64,000 nt of DNA, taken from positions 1 to 64,000 of the forward strand of contig CAZEDM010000008.1 in the NCBI GenBank assembly GCA_964511075.1, in the 5' to 3' direction. The DNA comes from CAZEDM01 sp964511075 (GTDB lineage: Bacteria > Zixibacteria > MSB-5A5 > RBG-16-43-9). This document shows positions 33,060 to 42,845 of the stretch, in pieces. The position numbers and the translations under genes were made by a program. The notes under the pieces were generated by a model. That model searched no databases. It saw only the letters and a list, made by a program, of their open reading frames with translations, and was not told where the DNA came from. The number at the start of each line of letters is the position of its first letter. Position 1 is the stretch's first letter.

Positions 33060-33905
33060 TTAGGAAAATTTCCTTATATAGTCATCCAAAGATTTTGAAA
33101 GTTCTTCGTACTCCTTAACTAGCTTGTCATTCTGTATCTGATCAGAAGCTGAACCCTTTGATTTGAATACATCTTTCATATGCATTACTACCTGTTCCTC
33201 CCACTTGAAGATCTCATTCTCGTGAATAACACAGACTGTGTCACGTTTTAATTTCTTTCGAAGGCTCTCGCGGTACAATTGGTATATCTGGTCCCTTATA
33301 CTCAAAGGAACGACACAAGCTATTGGCCAATATTCGATATCTAAATATCTCATTATTTCAGAGACCTTTCCAGAACCCGAAATATGCTGTTTGCTCCACT
33401 TAAAAAACAACAAAATAAGATCAGCTACGAAGAATGTCTTTTGAGTCATTGGTCCATATCCGTTCGGGCAATCCATTAATATTGCGTCCACAGAGTATTC
33501 TTTCTCTACTTTTTCAAAGATGTTCTTTAATTTTGTTTGTACAGTGTCGCCATGAAAGTGAACAGTTTTCTCATAGCTTTCACTAGCTGGGAGAAAAAGC
33601 AAATCTCCGGTTATATTTTCTTGAAGTTCTCCCTTTTTACTAAAATAATCTTTTACATCCAAGATTGCTCGTCGATAATCCCATGAATCAGAATCTGCAG
33701 ACCGCAGATAATCCTGAATGTATAAATCTTTCTCAATTTCAGCGTTCTTGAGACCAAAAATCACATCCAAGCTCGGGCCTTCAATATCCAAGTCAACCAG
33801 AAGTATTTTCTTCCCCAGTATTGCCAACTCCATTGCAACATTGGCAGCGGCCGAGCTCCTGCCGGTTCCTCCCTTATAGGAATAAAACAATATCTTTGGA
33901 ACCAT
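33060..33905 (-). CDS. ParA/MinD-like ATPase of the KGGxGR type
   Basis: This 281-residue SIMIBI NTPase has a deviant Walker A YSYKGGTGRSSAAANVA at 8-24. The signature Lys is early (KGG) and GKS/T is replaced by GRS. A switch with LLVDLDIEGPSLD (35-47) and a Walker-B-like ILMDCPNG follow. The KGGxGR branch occurs next to TIR, CHAT and other effectors in bacterial conflict loci, unlike plasmid-partition ParA. No parB partner is here. It lies 11 bp after the 595-residue gene and 5 bp before the CHAT-nuclease gene, so it is surely co-transcribed. It probably acts as the nucleotide-dependent switch of the set. Confidence 0.85.
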   Translation of the reverse strand: MVPKILFYSYKGGTGRSSAAANVAMELAILGKKILLVDLDIEGPSLDVIFGLKNAEIEKDLYIQDYLRSADSDSWDYRRAILDVKDYFSKKGELQENITGDLLFLPASESYEKTVHFHGDTVQTKLKNIFEKVEKEYSVDAILMDCPNGYGPMTQKTFFVADLILLFFKWSKQHISGSGKVSEIMRYLDIEYWPIACVVPLSIRDQIYQLYRESLRKKLKRDTVCVIHENEIFKWEEQVVMHMKDVFKSKGSASDQIQNDKLVKEYEELSKSLDDYIRKFS

Positions 33906-33916
33906 ATCTAAATCTC

Positions 33917-35704
33917 TTATAGTTCATCTGCTTTTTCGAAGTGATCAAGGAGTTTTCTAATAGATTCTTCCTTACTTCTCCAGAATTCAACTAAAGCTTC
34001 CATATCTTTTCTTTTCGATCTCCAGAATTCCATTATATCTCTCATTTTGAATTTGTCAGATTGTATGAAACGCTCAATTGCTTCAGCAATTTCCGCATCA
34101 CTTACTGCCTTTGACTCTCCTAGGTGTTTTGACAGTTCCTCTGCTAGTTTTGAAATCGGTACTCTGGTAATAGCTGGGAGCTCTATCGATTCATCCACTA
34201 CCTCCCTTACTTTCAGATAGTTGTAATAGAACGAAAGAGCTTCGATCGCATTCTCGGTGTAGTTTAATTCAAAATGCGGTTGAGACCAAAGATATTTATA
34301 TTCTTCATCCTCGCATCTATCAGATATGATGTCTCTTTTGTAAATGAAATCCAGTTTGTCTTCCAATCTTAGGGCCTTAATCTCAGCAGAGAATTCAGTA
34401 GCAGGGAAGATTTCAACATACTTGAGGATCATTCGAAAAACTTCAAATACTATCCCATAGTTCGGGAATGTCCCCTGAATTATCTTTCCGTTCTCGTCCA
34501 TTCCTGAAATTGAGTATTCTTTTTCAAGTGGCACCCGCCTGTCAATGAAACTCTTGTAGATATTGTCATCAATGTAAAAATTGATTATTTGTTTCAAGCA
34601 TCTATTAATGAATTCTATACGCCTTTCTCCTGAAAGAAGAAGACTGAATAATAGCTGTGTCTTATCGTATATTTTAAAAAACTCTCCTTTCAAATGTTCC
34701 GTGCCCCCAGCTCCTAGAGCTTTTACTACTGCTTTATTCAACTTATCCTCATAATCTTTCTCGCCTTCCATTCCTTGTAACTCGTCAATTATCAATCTGT
34801 ACTGAATCTTGTCTTTGTCGATAATATTAAAATCTTCTTCAACTACACTTTTCTCTTCATTCCTCATCCATTCAAGACTGTTGTTTCTCGCTCGATCTAA
34901 TTGTGTAATCAAATTCTGGTTAAGTCCGTCCATCATCACAGGGTTGCCTTCATATCCATAAATATCATTGATGAATTCTAAAACGGTCCAAGTTCCAAAA
35001 ATACTTGGCTTAGAAGAAATCAAATCCAATGGCCAACCTTTGCTCTTACACTTTCTATGATTCTCTAGTAGCATTTCCATGCCCTTATTCAATATCAGGT
35101 TCAGATTCCCTCTCATTCTTTGGAGATCAAATTTCCCCTTCGATTGACTGTAATTCAGTAAAGTCTCTAAGAAGTTTTTAGCCATCAAACACGATGAGAA
35201 AATAAAGGAAGCTGCATCAAGGTTAGGTATTTGCCAGTATCGAGATGATCCCCTTTTCCCCGTAGCCTTTTCGAAGCGACCGTATGGCTCTCCTCTAATA
35301 GAAAGAACTGGTGTTACCTCTTCTGATAGCGAATTATCCACGACAAAGTTGATATCATCCAACATGCAGTCAGCCAGACCAAAAATGTTTTCTAAGAACA
35401 TGTCAATGGACATCTCCTGAATATCCAGACAAGGGATAAAGAAGCTTTCCAATGCCTCACAGGTTGTTACCACGAAACGACTTTCTTTCTTGAATGTCTG
35501 TAAGGAGAAATCAAAAAATTTTAAATTCTCATTAGGCTCATCCACAAATCCCCTGTTTACAACTAGTTCGTTAAGGCGTGTATCAGATTTTCTCTCTCCA
35601 AACTTATTATCTGTCCTTGTTTCGCCTAGATTAATCAGAGCCTCTTTTATTACAGTGAGTACTTCAGAAGAACTAATATTGCTTGGCATTCTATTAACCC
35701 CCAT
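33917..35704 (-). CDS. uncharacterised 595-residue helical protein in the speDE operon
   Basis: I do not recognise a family. The protein is soluble and mostly helical, with no signal peptide or membrane segment. The centre (about 150-275) has RYWQIPNLDAASFIFSSC and SIFGTWTVLEFINDIYG, which recall helical toroid or repeat folds. The C-terminus carries a tandem motif, EFWRSKRKDMEALV then EFWRSKEESIRKLL, a likely coiled coil. The ATG at 35704 overlaps the end of speE by 11 bp; a second ATG at 35689 has GGGGG 8 bp upstream and may be the true start. The coupling to speE and to the ATPase says that it belongs to this system, perhaps as sensor or adaptor. Confidence 0.75.
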   Translation of the reverse strand: MGVNRMPSNISSSEVLTVIKEALINLGETRTDNKFGERKSDTRLNELVVNRGFVDEPNENLKFFDFSLQTFKKESRFVVTTCEALESFFIPCLDIQEMSIDMFLENIFGLADCMLDDINFVVDNSLSEEVTPVLSIRGEPYGRFEKATGKRGSSRYWQIPNLDAASFIFSSCLMAKNFLETLLNYSQSKGKFDLQRMRGNLNLILNKGMEMLLENHRKCKSKGWPLDLISSKPSIFGTWTVLEFINDIYGYEGNPVMMDGLNQNLITQLDRARNNSLEWMRNEEKSVVEEDFNIIDKDKIQYRLIIDELQGMEGEKDYEDKLNKAVVKALGAGGTEHLKGEFFKIYDKTQLLFSLLLSGERRIEFINRCLKQIINFYIDDNIYKSFIDRRVPLEKEYSISGMDENGKIIQGTFPNYGIVFEVFRMILKYVEIFPATEFSAEIKALRLEDKLDFIYKRDIISDRCEDEEYKYLWSQPHFELNYTENAIEALSFYYNYLKVREVVDESIELPAITRVPISKLAEELSKHLGESKAVSDAEIAEAIERFIQSDKFKMRDIMEFWRSKRKDMEALVEFWRSKEESIRKLLDHFEKADEL

Positions 35705-36533
35705 TTAATAAGTTTTTTACATAATTAGGTAGTGAAAAACTACTTTTATGTACCTTTTCGTTATAGTAAACTAAGTCCTTTCCCAATTTCTCGTATCTCT
35801 GTTTCTGAAAATCCTTAATCGGGTCATATTTCTTTGAACAGAATGCGAAGGAATGAAAACCATTGGAATAGGTTGGAATATACCCAACAAACAACTTCAC
35901 GATTGGGAAGATTTGTTCCAATCTCTTAAAGATAGAACCAGTTGTGTCTGGAGTGTAAAAAGGAGAACCAATTTGAACCACCATTAATCCATCTGATCTT
36001 AAAGCCCTGAAACAGTCTGAATAGAATCTGTTCTCATACAGGTGCTTGGCAATAGTTGAAGGGTCTGTTGAATCAATTATAATTACATCATAATTGTTTT
36101 TTACGTGCCTGATGAATTCCTCTCCAGGTTCAATATTTATATTAACTCGATCACTGCAGAGTTCTGCACTCAATTCTGGAAAGTGTAATTTAGACAATTC
36201 AATCACTTTCTCATCTATTTCTACTAGATCAATGGATGAAATCTTATGCTTGAAAAGCTCTCTGATTGCTCCTCCATCTCCTCCACCTACCACCAATATA
36301 TCCCTGGGACTCTTATGCGAGAACATAGAAACATGGACTATCATTTCATGATAAAACCGTTCGTCTTTTTCGCTCAGCATTATAATCCCGTCTAATACAA
36401 ACATCTTGCCAAATTCATATGTATCCAAAATGTCTATCTTTTGGTACTTACTTTTTCCACTGTATAAGACGGACTTGACTTTGATATCTAATTTTACATT
36501 ATCAGTATGTTTATCTTGAAACCACCCCACCAT
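35694..36533 (-). CDS. speE: spermidine synthase-like aminopropyltransferase
   Basis: This 279-residue protein moves an aminopropyl group from decarboxylated SAM to putrescine or another amine. The N-terminal beta part is present (LDTYEFGKMFVLDGIIMLSEKDERFYHEMIVH). The SAM-type nucleotide motif VVGGGDGGAIRE is at 81-91, LVEID follows, and the catalytic DSTDPS is near 154-159. The length is normal. It follows speD by 120 bp; its stop overlaps the start of the 595-residue gene. Whether it makes spermidine or a longer or branched amine cannot be told from sequence. Confidence 0.93.
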   Translation of the reverse strand: MVGWFQDKHTDNVKLDIKVKSVLYSGKSKYQKIDILDTYEFGKMFVLDGIIMLSEKDERFYHEMIVHVSMFSHKSPRDILVVGGGDGGAIRELFKHKISSIDLVEIDEKVIELSKLHFPELSAELCSDRVNINIEPGEEFIRHVKNNYDVIIIDSTDPSTIAKHLYENRFYSDCFRALRSDGLMVVQIGSPFYTPDTTGSIFKRLEQIFPIVKLFVGYIPTYSNGFHSFAFCSKKYDPIKDFQKQRYEKLGKDLVYYNEKVHKSSFSLPNYVKNLLNGG

Positions 36534-36653
36534 TATGATTCTTCTCCCTTATGATGACTTTCGGATATGTATATAATTATTACCTTTTAATTAATTCTCT
36601 TGCACTACTAAAACATACCCAAGATGCACGCTATTCCGGTCTAGCAAAGAATA

Positions 36654-37037
36654 TTAATGCGGTTTGTGTGGTAATGACCCAGCTGGGGCATCGAACAAGC
36701 CCCTTCGCATTTCAAAATGAGAACTCCTTTTAGATTTTAGTTTTTCCAACAGCAAGTGATGACCTTCCCATGGATCAATTTTTCTTCCACAAACCTCAAA
36801 ATCTACAGCAGCATATCTGTACTCAGGCCAGGTGTGAATAGCTAAATGAGATTCAGCTATTGTGACTGTTCCACTGATTCCATGAGGATTAAATACATGA
36901 AAAGAATAATTGATAACTCTTGCGCCCATTATTTCTGCCGCTTCCAGCATAATTTTTTGTATATACTCTTTATCCTTTAAAATTTTTGGGTCACAATCAA
37001 AATAATCTACACCCACTAATCTCACTAAAGATTCCAT
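36654..37037 (-). CDS. speD: S-adenosylmethionine decarboxylase proenzyme (bacterial/archaeal short form)
   Basis: This 127-residue AdoMetDC cleaves itself at Glu62-Ser63 (AESHLAIHTWPE) and turns Ser63 into the pyruvoyl group. His68 and Cys83 (VCG) are the processing and catalytic residues, at the same numbers as in the Thermotoga enzyme. It provides decarboxylated SAM to the aminopropyltransferase encoded downstream. It appears to be the first gene of the operon that continues through the ATPase, CHAT-like and MfnB-like genes. Confidence 0.95.
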   Translation of the reverse strand: MESLVRLVGVDYFDCDPKILKDKEYIQKIMLEAAEIMGARVINYSFHVFNPHGISGTVTIAESHLAIHTWPEYRYAAVDFEVCGRKIDPWEGHHLLLEKLKSKRSSHFEMRRGLFDAPAGSLPHKPH

Positions 37038-37513
37038 TTATTTTTCCTAATTTTAGAAAATTCTCAATCTATTAGGTTATAGTGAGGATTATTTTGTTCA
37101 CACACTTTAGGTTAAGCAAATTATTCCCCACTCATTGCTGCGCCCACATTTTTTATACTAACTTATATTACATTCTTTTTTTGTCAAGAGTTTTTTTGGC
37201 CTTTCCGAAACTTTTTGAGCTTCGCAACTGGATGTTCATAAAAAATACTCCCTACATTTGACACACCATTGTGCCAGAGTATTAGAAGAATTGGAATTTG
37301 AAACAAAATTGAAGTAAATTAAGATTATAAAAATAAATACACCTCTGTATTTTAAATGATAACATTCTCAGTTTCTCCCTTCAGTAAAGAGCCTCCCGTT
37401 TCCCCTAAGTTCCTATCACAATTAAAGATAATTTTTTCAAAGTTCCTCATAAGATTGGTATTCCAGTTGCAGTTCAAAGCTGAAAGAAGAACGAGTTACT
37501 CAAGGAGGTTATG
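37038..37513 (-). other. divergent intergenic region between speD and the radical SAM gene
   Basis: These 476 AT-rich bp carry no frame. On the minus strand a TTGACA is followed by TATAAG, but only 14 bp away, so I do not call a promoter. The plus-strand gene has a strong AAGGAGG at 37502-37508. Confidence 0.35.
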
Positions 37514-38917
37514 ATGAAGGTTCTTTTGATTTACCCGGATACAAGCCCAGAGAGTGTGATTCCCCAAAAACTTATTAATATTGAGCCTCTGGGATTGGAG
37601 TACCTGGCTGGGGCGATTCCGGAACATGAGGTTGAGATCTTGGATATGAAGATAGAAAATCATTGGAAGAAAAAAATTGAAGATTTTCAACCAGACATAG
37701 TAGGTATCACCGGCACGGTTATACATACCTCCCGGATGTTTGAGGTTTTGAAAAAAGTAAAAGAGCGCAATCAAAGGACCTTGACTATAGTGGGCGGAGT
37801 TGGTGCCACTTTAAAGCCGGATGATTTTAACCAACCTTGTGTGGATGTCATTGTCCTGGGGCACAGGGTATCCTCATTTAAGGAAATTGTGCAGAATTAT
37901 GAGCATAAAAAATCTTTTGAGAAGATCGAGGGAATAGCCTTGCCTGATGGAGATAGGCTGTATCTCACTCCAGTTAAAAATCAAATAACCAGCCTGGACC
38001 ATCTCCCTTTGCCCAGAAGGGATTTGACTGAAAAGTATCGTAATAGATATTTCCATTTGGTATGGAAACCGACTGCTTTGATAATCACCTCAGCCGGATG
38101 CCCTTATCAGTGTAATTTCTGCCCTTGTCCGGTGCTCACCCAGAGAAGATTCTTGAAAAGGCCTCCGGAGTCAGTCATAGAGGAACTTTTACAGATCAAA
38201 GAGGAATATATCTACGCCGGAGATGACAACTTCTTCTTCGATTACCAGCACGCACTGAGAATCTATCAGCTGATAAAGGAATCCGGAATAAAAAAACAGT
38301 ATTATATCTTGAGCCGGGTAGATGAGATAAACCGCCATCCAGACATTGTGGAGAAATGGGCTGAGATCGGCTTGAAAAAGGTTTTCTTGGGATTAGAATC
38401 TTTCAAAAACGAGGAGCTTCAATCTCTGAATAAGAGATGCACTGTGGAGAAAAATAACCGGGCTATAGATATCTTACACCAGAACGAAGTCGATCCTCTG
38501 GGCGCATTTGTGATTCAGCCCTATTACAGGAAGGCGGATTTCGATGCGTTGTTAGATTATATGGATAAGATGAAAATCTACTATCACGAGTTCACCATTT
38601 TAACCCCCTTTCCCGGAACTGAATTCTATGAGGATATAAAAGACAAAATGATATTCACGGATACCCGTCTGTTCGACTTAGCCCATAGTGTTCTGCCAAC
38701 TGAGCTTCCCTCAGAGGAGTTCTATAAGTTATACAGTCGCCTCTATCGTAAAGCATTTTCTCTCATCAGGGCTTTAAGGATTAAGCCCACGGTCTCTCCT
38801 TTTGCCAACTTTGGCTTCTTAAGGCTTCTGCCCGGACTTTTTTCTCTGTTCTATTCCGGAACAAAAGCTTACAGGTCACTGAATAGACTTAATAATTCTT
38901 GTCCTGACAGTTTATGA
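37514..38917 (+). CDS. B12-binding domain radical SAM protein
   Basis: This 467-residue protein has an N-terminal cobalamin-binding Rossmann domain (about 1-135; LLIYPDTSPES, VGITGTVIHT, TIVGGVGAT). The radical SAM barrel has the cluster motif SAGCPYQCNFC (Cys-x3-Cys-x2-Cys). A C-terminal helical part ends it. The layout is that of class B methylases and of the HpnJ/HpnR/BchE group. It has no His of the DxHxxG base-off motif in the B12 domain, as in several class B members. The substrate is unknown; lipid or cofactor methylation or ring formation are options. ATG 37514 is preferred over 37511 because of spacing from AAGGAGG. It stands alone. Confidence 0.88.
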   Translation: MKVLLIYPDTSPESVIPQKLINIEPLGLEYLAGAIPEHEVEILDMKIENHWKKKIEDFQPDIVGITGTVIHTSRMFEVLKKVKERNQRTLTIVGGVGATLKPDDFNQPCVDVIVLGHRVSSFKEIVQNYEHKKSFEKIEGIALPDGDRLYLTPVKNQITSLDHLPLPRRDLTEKYRNRYFHLVWKPTALIITSAGCPYQCNFCPCPVLTQRRFLKRPPESVIEELLQIKEEYIYAGDDNFFFDYQHALRIYQLIKESGIKKQYYILSRVDEINRHPDIVEKWAEIGLKKVFLGLESFKNEELQSLNKRCTVEKNNRAIDILHQNEVDPLGAFVIQPYYRKADFDALLDYMDKMKIYYHEFTILTPFPGTEFYEDIKDKMIFTDTRLFDLAHSVLPTELPSEEFYKLYSRLYRKAFSLIRALRIKPTVSPFANFGFLRLLPGLFSLFYSGTKAYRSLNRLNNSCPDSL

Positions 38918-39662
38918 CTAATTCGCTCCTCTTTGATCCTCAACAGCTAAATGGCTTAAAAGATATAGACATCAGAACTCAGTGCAAAACCTAATATAGC
39001 TTGTCTGTGAGGGGAGTATTTATTAATTCAAGAATATGCTTGACTTAAGATAAATTCCTGAATGGGCTTACCTTTGATTTTATAATATAGTCAGTTGCGA
39101 AACTCGTCCAGTGCGGGGTATTTTAAGTTATTGTGGTTTAATAACTTAAGCTTAGGTTAAGCGTCCTCCTGTTCTTTTATATAGATACTTTTGAGAAGAA
39201 GAATTAGTGCGGTTGTATATAATAAAGCCATATACAGACCCTCTCACTCAATTCAATAATAAACAAAAAGGGGTGCAGAGGAGGGCACCTGCCATATCCT
39301 GAAACCGACTTGAATCCTATAGGACTTCTTACAATAACATTCCTCCTTAAAAATCATTAGGGTCTTCTGTTAAATGGTCCCTTATCGGGATTTGTCTTGA
39401 CTTCCTTGGGTCAAGGGTTATTTTGTTATCGAATTAATCTTTAAGACATCGACAGACAGTTAGTCATGGCTGGAGGCTATACAATTCAATAGATTTAAAC
39501 AAATTAAGCTGTGTACCCCAGTTTCGAGAAGGTTAGTCTGCAAAGCAACTTAGGGAAGAGGTGCTTGATGTGAAATTAAACGGGAAAACATCTATGCTTA
39601 CTTGAGCTGGCTGAAAATGTTTGCCGGGAAGTAAAAAATAGAAAAGAAGAGGGTATATATTT
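38918..39662 (+). other. 745-bp intergenic region before the P-type ATPase
   Basis: No coding frame. It holds the first copy of an ~85-bp repeat (39031-39116) and a small hairpin CTTGAC-n8-GTCAAG (39396-39415) followed by a T-rich stretch. The region looks like a chromosomal junction of the ATPase/HEAT segment. Confidence 0.45.
39031..39116 (+). repeat. ~85-bp direct repeat, copy A
   Basis: About 80% identical to 43408-43492 in the same orientation (shared blocks: atgcttgac, taaatt-ctgaat, gcttacctttgat, agtcagttg/agccagttg, gaaactcg-ccagtgc). Within it AAGATAA-n14-TTACCTT is the arm pair seen in perfect form in copy B. The two copies flank the P-type ATPase and HEAT-repeat genes. Confidence 0.75.
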
Positions 39663-42122
39663 ATGGATAGAAGTGTTATAACTGCTGAGGAAGCAAAAAA
39701 AGCAAGCTTAAAGGAATTATTACAAAAGCTCTCAGCAAACACAAAAGGACTTTCTTCTTCAGAAGCAAGGGATCGGCTTAAGCTGTACGGTCCTAATGAG
39801 ATCCCTGAGAAAAAAGTCAATCCCATACTTAAACTATTAAGATACTTCTGGGGTCCTATTCCCTGGATGATCGAGGTTGCCGCCATCCTCTCGGTGCTGG
39901 TACGCCATTGGCCCGATTTTTTCATCATCCTAGCTTTGCTTTTTGTGAACGCTGTCGTGGGCTTCTGGGAGGAATTCAAGGCGGGCAACACGATTGCCGC
40001 GCTAAAGGCAAAGTTGGCCTTGAAAGCTCGGGTTAAACGGGATGATGCCTGGGGCACAATCCCTGCACGTGAATTAGTTCCGGGAGATATAATCAGGCTG
40101 CGAATCGGTGATATTGTGCCAGCCGACGCCAGATTGCTGGATGGCGATCCGGTTCAGGTGGACCAATCGGCTCTTACCGGCGAGTCACTGCCGGTGACGC
40201 ACAAGACGGGTGATGTCGTCTATTCCGGTTCCATAATCAGGCAGGGGGAAATCGATTCGCTTATCTATGCTATCGGGACAGACACCTATTTCGGCAAAAC
40301 CGCTCACCTTGTGGAAGAAGCTCACACCGTAAGCCATTTTCAGCGTGCCGTTTTGAAGATCGGAGACTATCTTATCGTTGTAGCTCTGATCCTGGTGATC
40401 TTGATCCTGTCAGTGGCTCTTTTTCGTGGTGATAATATGCTCACGACCCTTGAATTTGCGTTGATCTTGACGGTGGCCGCCATACCCGTAGCCATGCCAA
40501 CGGTGTTATCGGTCACCATGGCAGTAGGTGCCCGGCTGCTGGCTAAGAGACAGGCAATCGTAAGTCGGTTAGCCAGTATCGAGGAGATGGCAGGTATAGA
40601 CGTATTGTGTTCTGATAAGACCGGCACTTTAACTCAAAATAAACTGTCCTTGGGAGATCCTGCGGGGGTTGTCGGTGTAAGTCGCGATCAGATAATCCTC
40701 AGTGCAGCGTTGGCATCACGGGCAGAGGATCAAGACCCTATCGATTTAGCCGTGCTCAGTGGCCTTAAAGACGACCAGCAGCAGGCCGGATACCAGATCC
40801 TTCATTTCATGCCATTTGACCCGGTTCACAAGCGCACGGAGGCCACGGTGAAGGGACCGGGCGGGGAGACCTTTAAAGTGACCAAAGGTGCACCGCAGGT
40901 GGTCTTGGAGCTGGCGGCCAATGCGGCACAGGTTCGATCTCAGGTCGAGAAAGCGGTAGGAGAATTTGCAGTACGCGGTTTCCGCTCTCTGGGCGTGGCC
41001 CGCACGGACCAGCATAGCCAATGGCAGTTTTTAGGTGTGATTCCATTATACGACCCACCTAGGGAAGATTCAAAAACCACCATCAAAACCGCAGGAGAGA
41101 TGGGTGTAAAAGTCAAGATGGTCACCGGGGATCAGGTGGCCATAGCGAAAGAGACAGCCCGGCAGTTGGACCTGGGTACAGATATCCTGGATGCAGCGCT
41201 CTTTGCAGATACCAAGCATCACGAGACCGGTCAGCTCGCCAACGCCATCGAGCAGTCTGACGGCTTTGCTCAGGTCTTCCCCGAGCATAAATATCACATT
41301 GTGGATGTGCTTCAGCAACGAGGCCATATCGTTGGTATGACTGGCGATGGTGTCAACGATGCCCCAGCGCTAAAGGAGGCTGATGCCGGTATTGCAGTTT
41401 CCGGAGCAACCGATGCTGCGCGCAGCGCGGCGGATATCGTCCTTTTGACTCCGGGCCTCTCAGTGATAATTGATGCCATCAAGGAAAGCCGCAAGATCTT
41501 TCAACGAATGGGCAGCTATGCAACCTATCGTATTGCAGAGACCATCCGGGTGTTGTTGTTCATGACCCTTTCCATCTTAGTTTTTAACTTCTATCCGGTG
41601 ACCGCTGTGATGATCGTCTTGTTGGCACTGCTTAATGACGGTGCCATCTTGTCCATCGCTTATGATCATGTTCGTTATTCCAATAAACCTGAGGTATGGA
41701 AAATGACTGAGGTGTTAAGCATAGCCACGGTTCTTGGCATAATGGGAGTATTTGCCTCCTTTGGTTTATTTTACCTGGGCGAAAGAGTTTTCCACCTCAA
41801 CCGAGAAGTCATACAGTCTCTGATGTACCTTAAACTCTCGGTAGCAGGTCACCTGACCATCTTTATCACACGGACCCGAGGATCTTTTTGGTCCTTCCGC
41901 CCTGCGCCGATCCTGATAGGAGCAGTCAGCGGAACACAACTGGTAGCGACCTTAATTGCCACCTTCGGTCTATTTATGGCCCCCATCGGTTGGAAATGGG
42001 CACTGTTTGTCTGGGGCTATGCCCTGGCATGGTTTCTGGTGAATGACAGGGTCAAACTGGCAGCATACCGGATTTTCGATCATCGTCAGCCGGGCTTGCT
42101 GACAAAGACGGACAAAAGATGA
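39663..42122 (+). CDS. plasma-membrane-type (P3A) proton-exporting P-type ATPase
   Basis: This 819-residue protein is of the type found in fungi, plants, archaea and some bacteria. It has the N-terminal helical region, TM1-2 (about 63-105), an actuator domain with LTGESLPV (171-178), and TM3-4 with AVAAIP-type residues. The phosphorylation site is Asp318 in CSDKTGTLT. The hinge TGDGVNDAPALKEADAGIAV and six C-terminal helices follow. The short cytosolic tail lacks the long regulatory domain of plant enzymes. It would pump protons out at the cost of ATP (pH control or membrane energy). The gene is visibly more GC-rich than its surroundings, and with its HEAT neighbour lies between direct repeats, which suggests transfer. 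No clear ribosome site precedes the ATG. Confidence 0.92.
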   Translation: MDRSVITAEEAKKASLKELLQKLSANTKGLSSSEARDRLKLYGPNEIPEKKVNPILKLLRYFWGPIPWMIEVAAILSVLVRHWPDFFIILALLFVNAVVGFWEEFKAGNTIAALKAKLALKARVKRDDAWGTIPARELVPGDIIRLRIGDIVPADARLLDGDPVQVDQSALTGESLPVTHKTGDVVYSGSIIRQGEIDSLIYAIGTDTYFGKTAHLVEEAHTVSHFQRAVLKIGDYLIVVALILVILILSVALFRGDNMLTTLEFALILTVAAIPVAMPTVLSVTMAVGARLLAKRQAIVSRLASIEEMAGIDVLCSDKTGTLTQNKLSLGDPAGVVGVSRDQIILSAALASRAEDQDPIDLAVLSGLKDDQQQAGYQILHFMPFDPVHKRTEATVKGPGGETFKVTKGAPQVVLELAANAAQVRSQVEKAVGEFAVRGFRSLGVARTDQHSQWQFLGVIPLYDPPREDSKTTIKTAGEMGVKVKMVTGDQVAIAKETARQLDLGTDILDAALFADTKHHETGQLANAIEQSDGFAQVFPEHKYHIVDVLQQRGHIVGMTGDGVNDAPALKEADAGIAVSGATDAARSAADIVLLTPGLSVIIDAIKESRKIFQRMGSYATYRIAETIRVLLFMTLSILVFNFYPVTAVMIVLLALLNDGAILSIAYDHVRYSNKPEVWKMTEVLSIATVLGIMGVFASFGLFYLGERVFHLNREVIQSLMYLKLSVAGHLTIFITRTRGSFWSFRPAPILIGAVSGTQLVATLIATFGLFMAPIGWKWALFVWGYALAWFLVNDRVKLAAYRIFDHRQPGLLTKTDKR

Positions 42123-42287
42123 GCCGGCGATTTCAATACTGCTTTGAGCTGTTGTCTTGGGAGATGAATTTAGCTGTTCACCTGGAACGGCTATACAGGC
42201 CATACCCACAGCAATAAAACCTAATTTTTTAATGCTGGGGCAAAGCTAATACCCAAAGCGACAAAATGAAGCGTAAAAGGAGTAAAA

Positions 42288-42845
42288 ATGTCGGGAAACT
42301 TGAATCGTAAAAACAAAGATAAAACAAGCCGAAGCACAAACATCCCCCAGACTGCCATCAGATCCTTGATTGCCGACCTGAGAAGTAATGACGGAATGCT
42401 ACGCCAGCGATCACGCCAGTCCCTGGTAGCTATTGGGAAACCGGCCGTCGCCTACCTGGTAAAACTGATGAGAGACGTAAATGATCAGGTTCGGTGGGAA
42501 GCGACGAAAGCGTTGGGTGACATTGGCGATCCGGAAACTGCACCTGCTCTGACAGAGGTTCTGGAGGACGAGGAGTTCGATGTCCGCTGGCTGGCAGCTG
42601 AGGGCCTGATCGCTCTGGGACGTAAAGGATTAGCCCCATTGCTCAAGGCATTGACGGAACGTCCGCAATCGGTCTGGTTGCGAGAGGGGGCACATCACGT
42701 TCTTCACAATTTGGCAAAGGCGGGTCCTGATAAAAGGGTGGCATCTTTGCTGCAGGCTCTCGAAAGCGTCGAGCCCGAAATCGATATCCCCCCGGCAGCA
42801 CACAAGCTTCTAAGCGCCCTGGGAAAAAAAGAGAGGAAAAACTAA
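42288..42845 (+). CDS. HEAT-repeat protein (PBS-lyase type)
   Basis: This 185-residue protein has a basic N-terminus (1-22) and then four HEAT-like repeats of about 31 residues, the clearest being VRWEATKALGDIGDPE and VRWLAAEGLIALG. Such repeats form a binding solenoid. It follows the proton ATPase by 165 bp on the same strand and shares its higher GC content, so it may regulate or bind the pump; this is only inferred from position. Confidence 0.8.
   Translation: MSGNLNRKNKDKTSRSTNIPQTAIRSLIADLRSNDGMLRQRSRQSLVAIGKPAVAYLVKLMRDVNDQVRWEATKALGDIGDPETAPALTEVLEDEEFDVRWLAAEGLIALGRKGLAPLLKALTERPQSVWLREGAHHVLHNLAKAGPDKRVASLLQALESVEPEIDIPPAAHKLLSALGKKERKN

Noticed and set aside
33060..33905. Plasmid or chromosome partition ParA
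   Set aside because: No ParB or parS site nearby, and the Walker A is of the KGGxGR type found with effectors.
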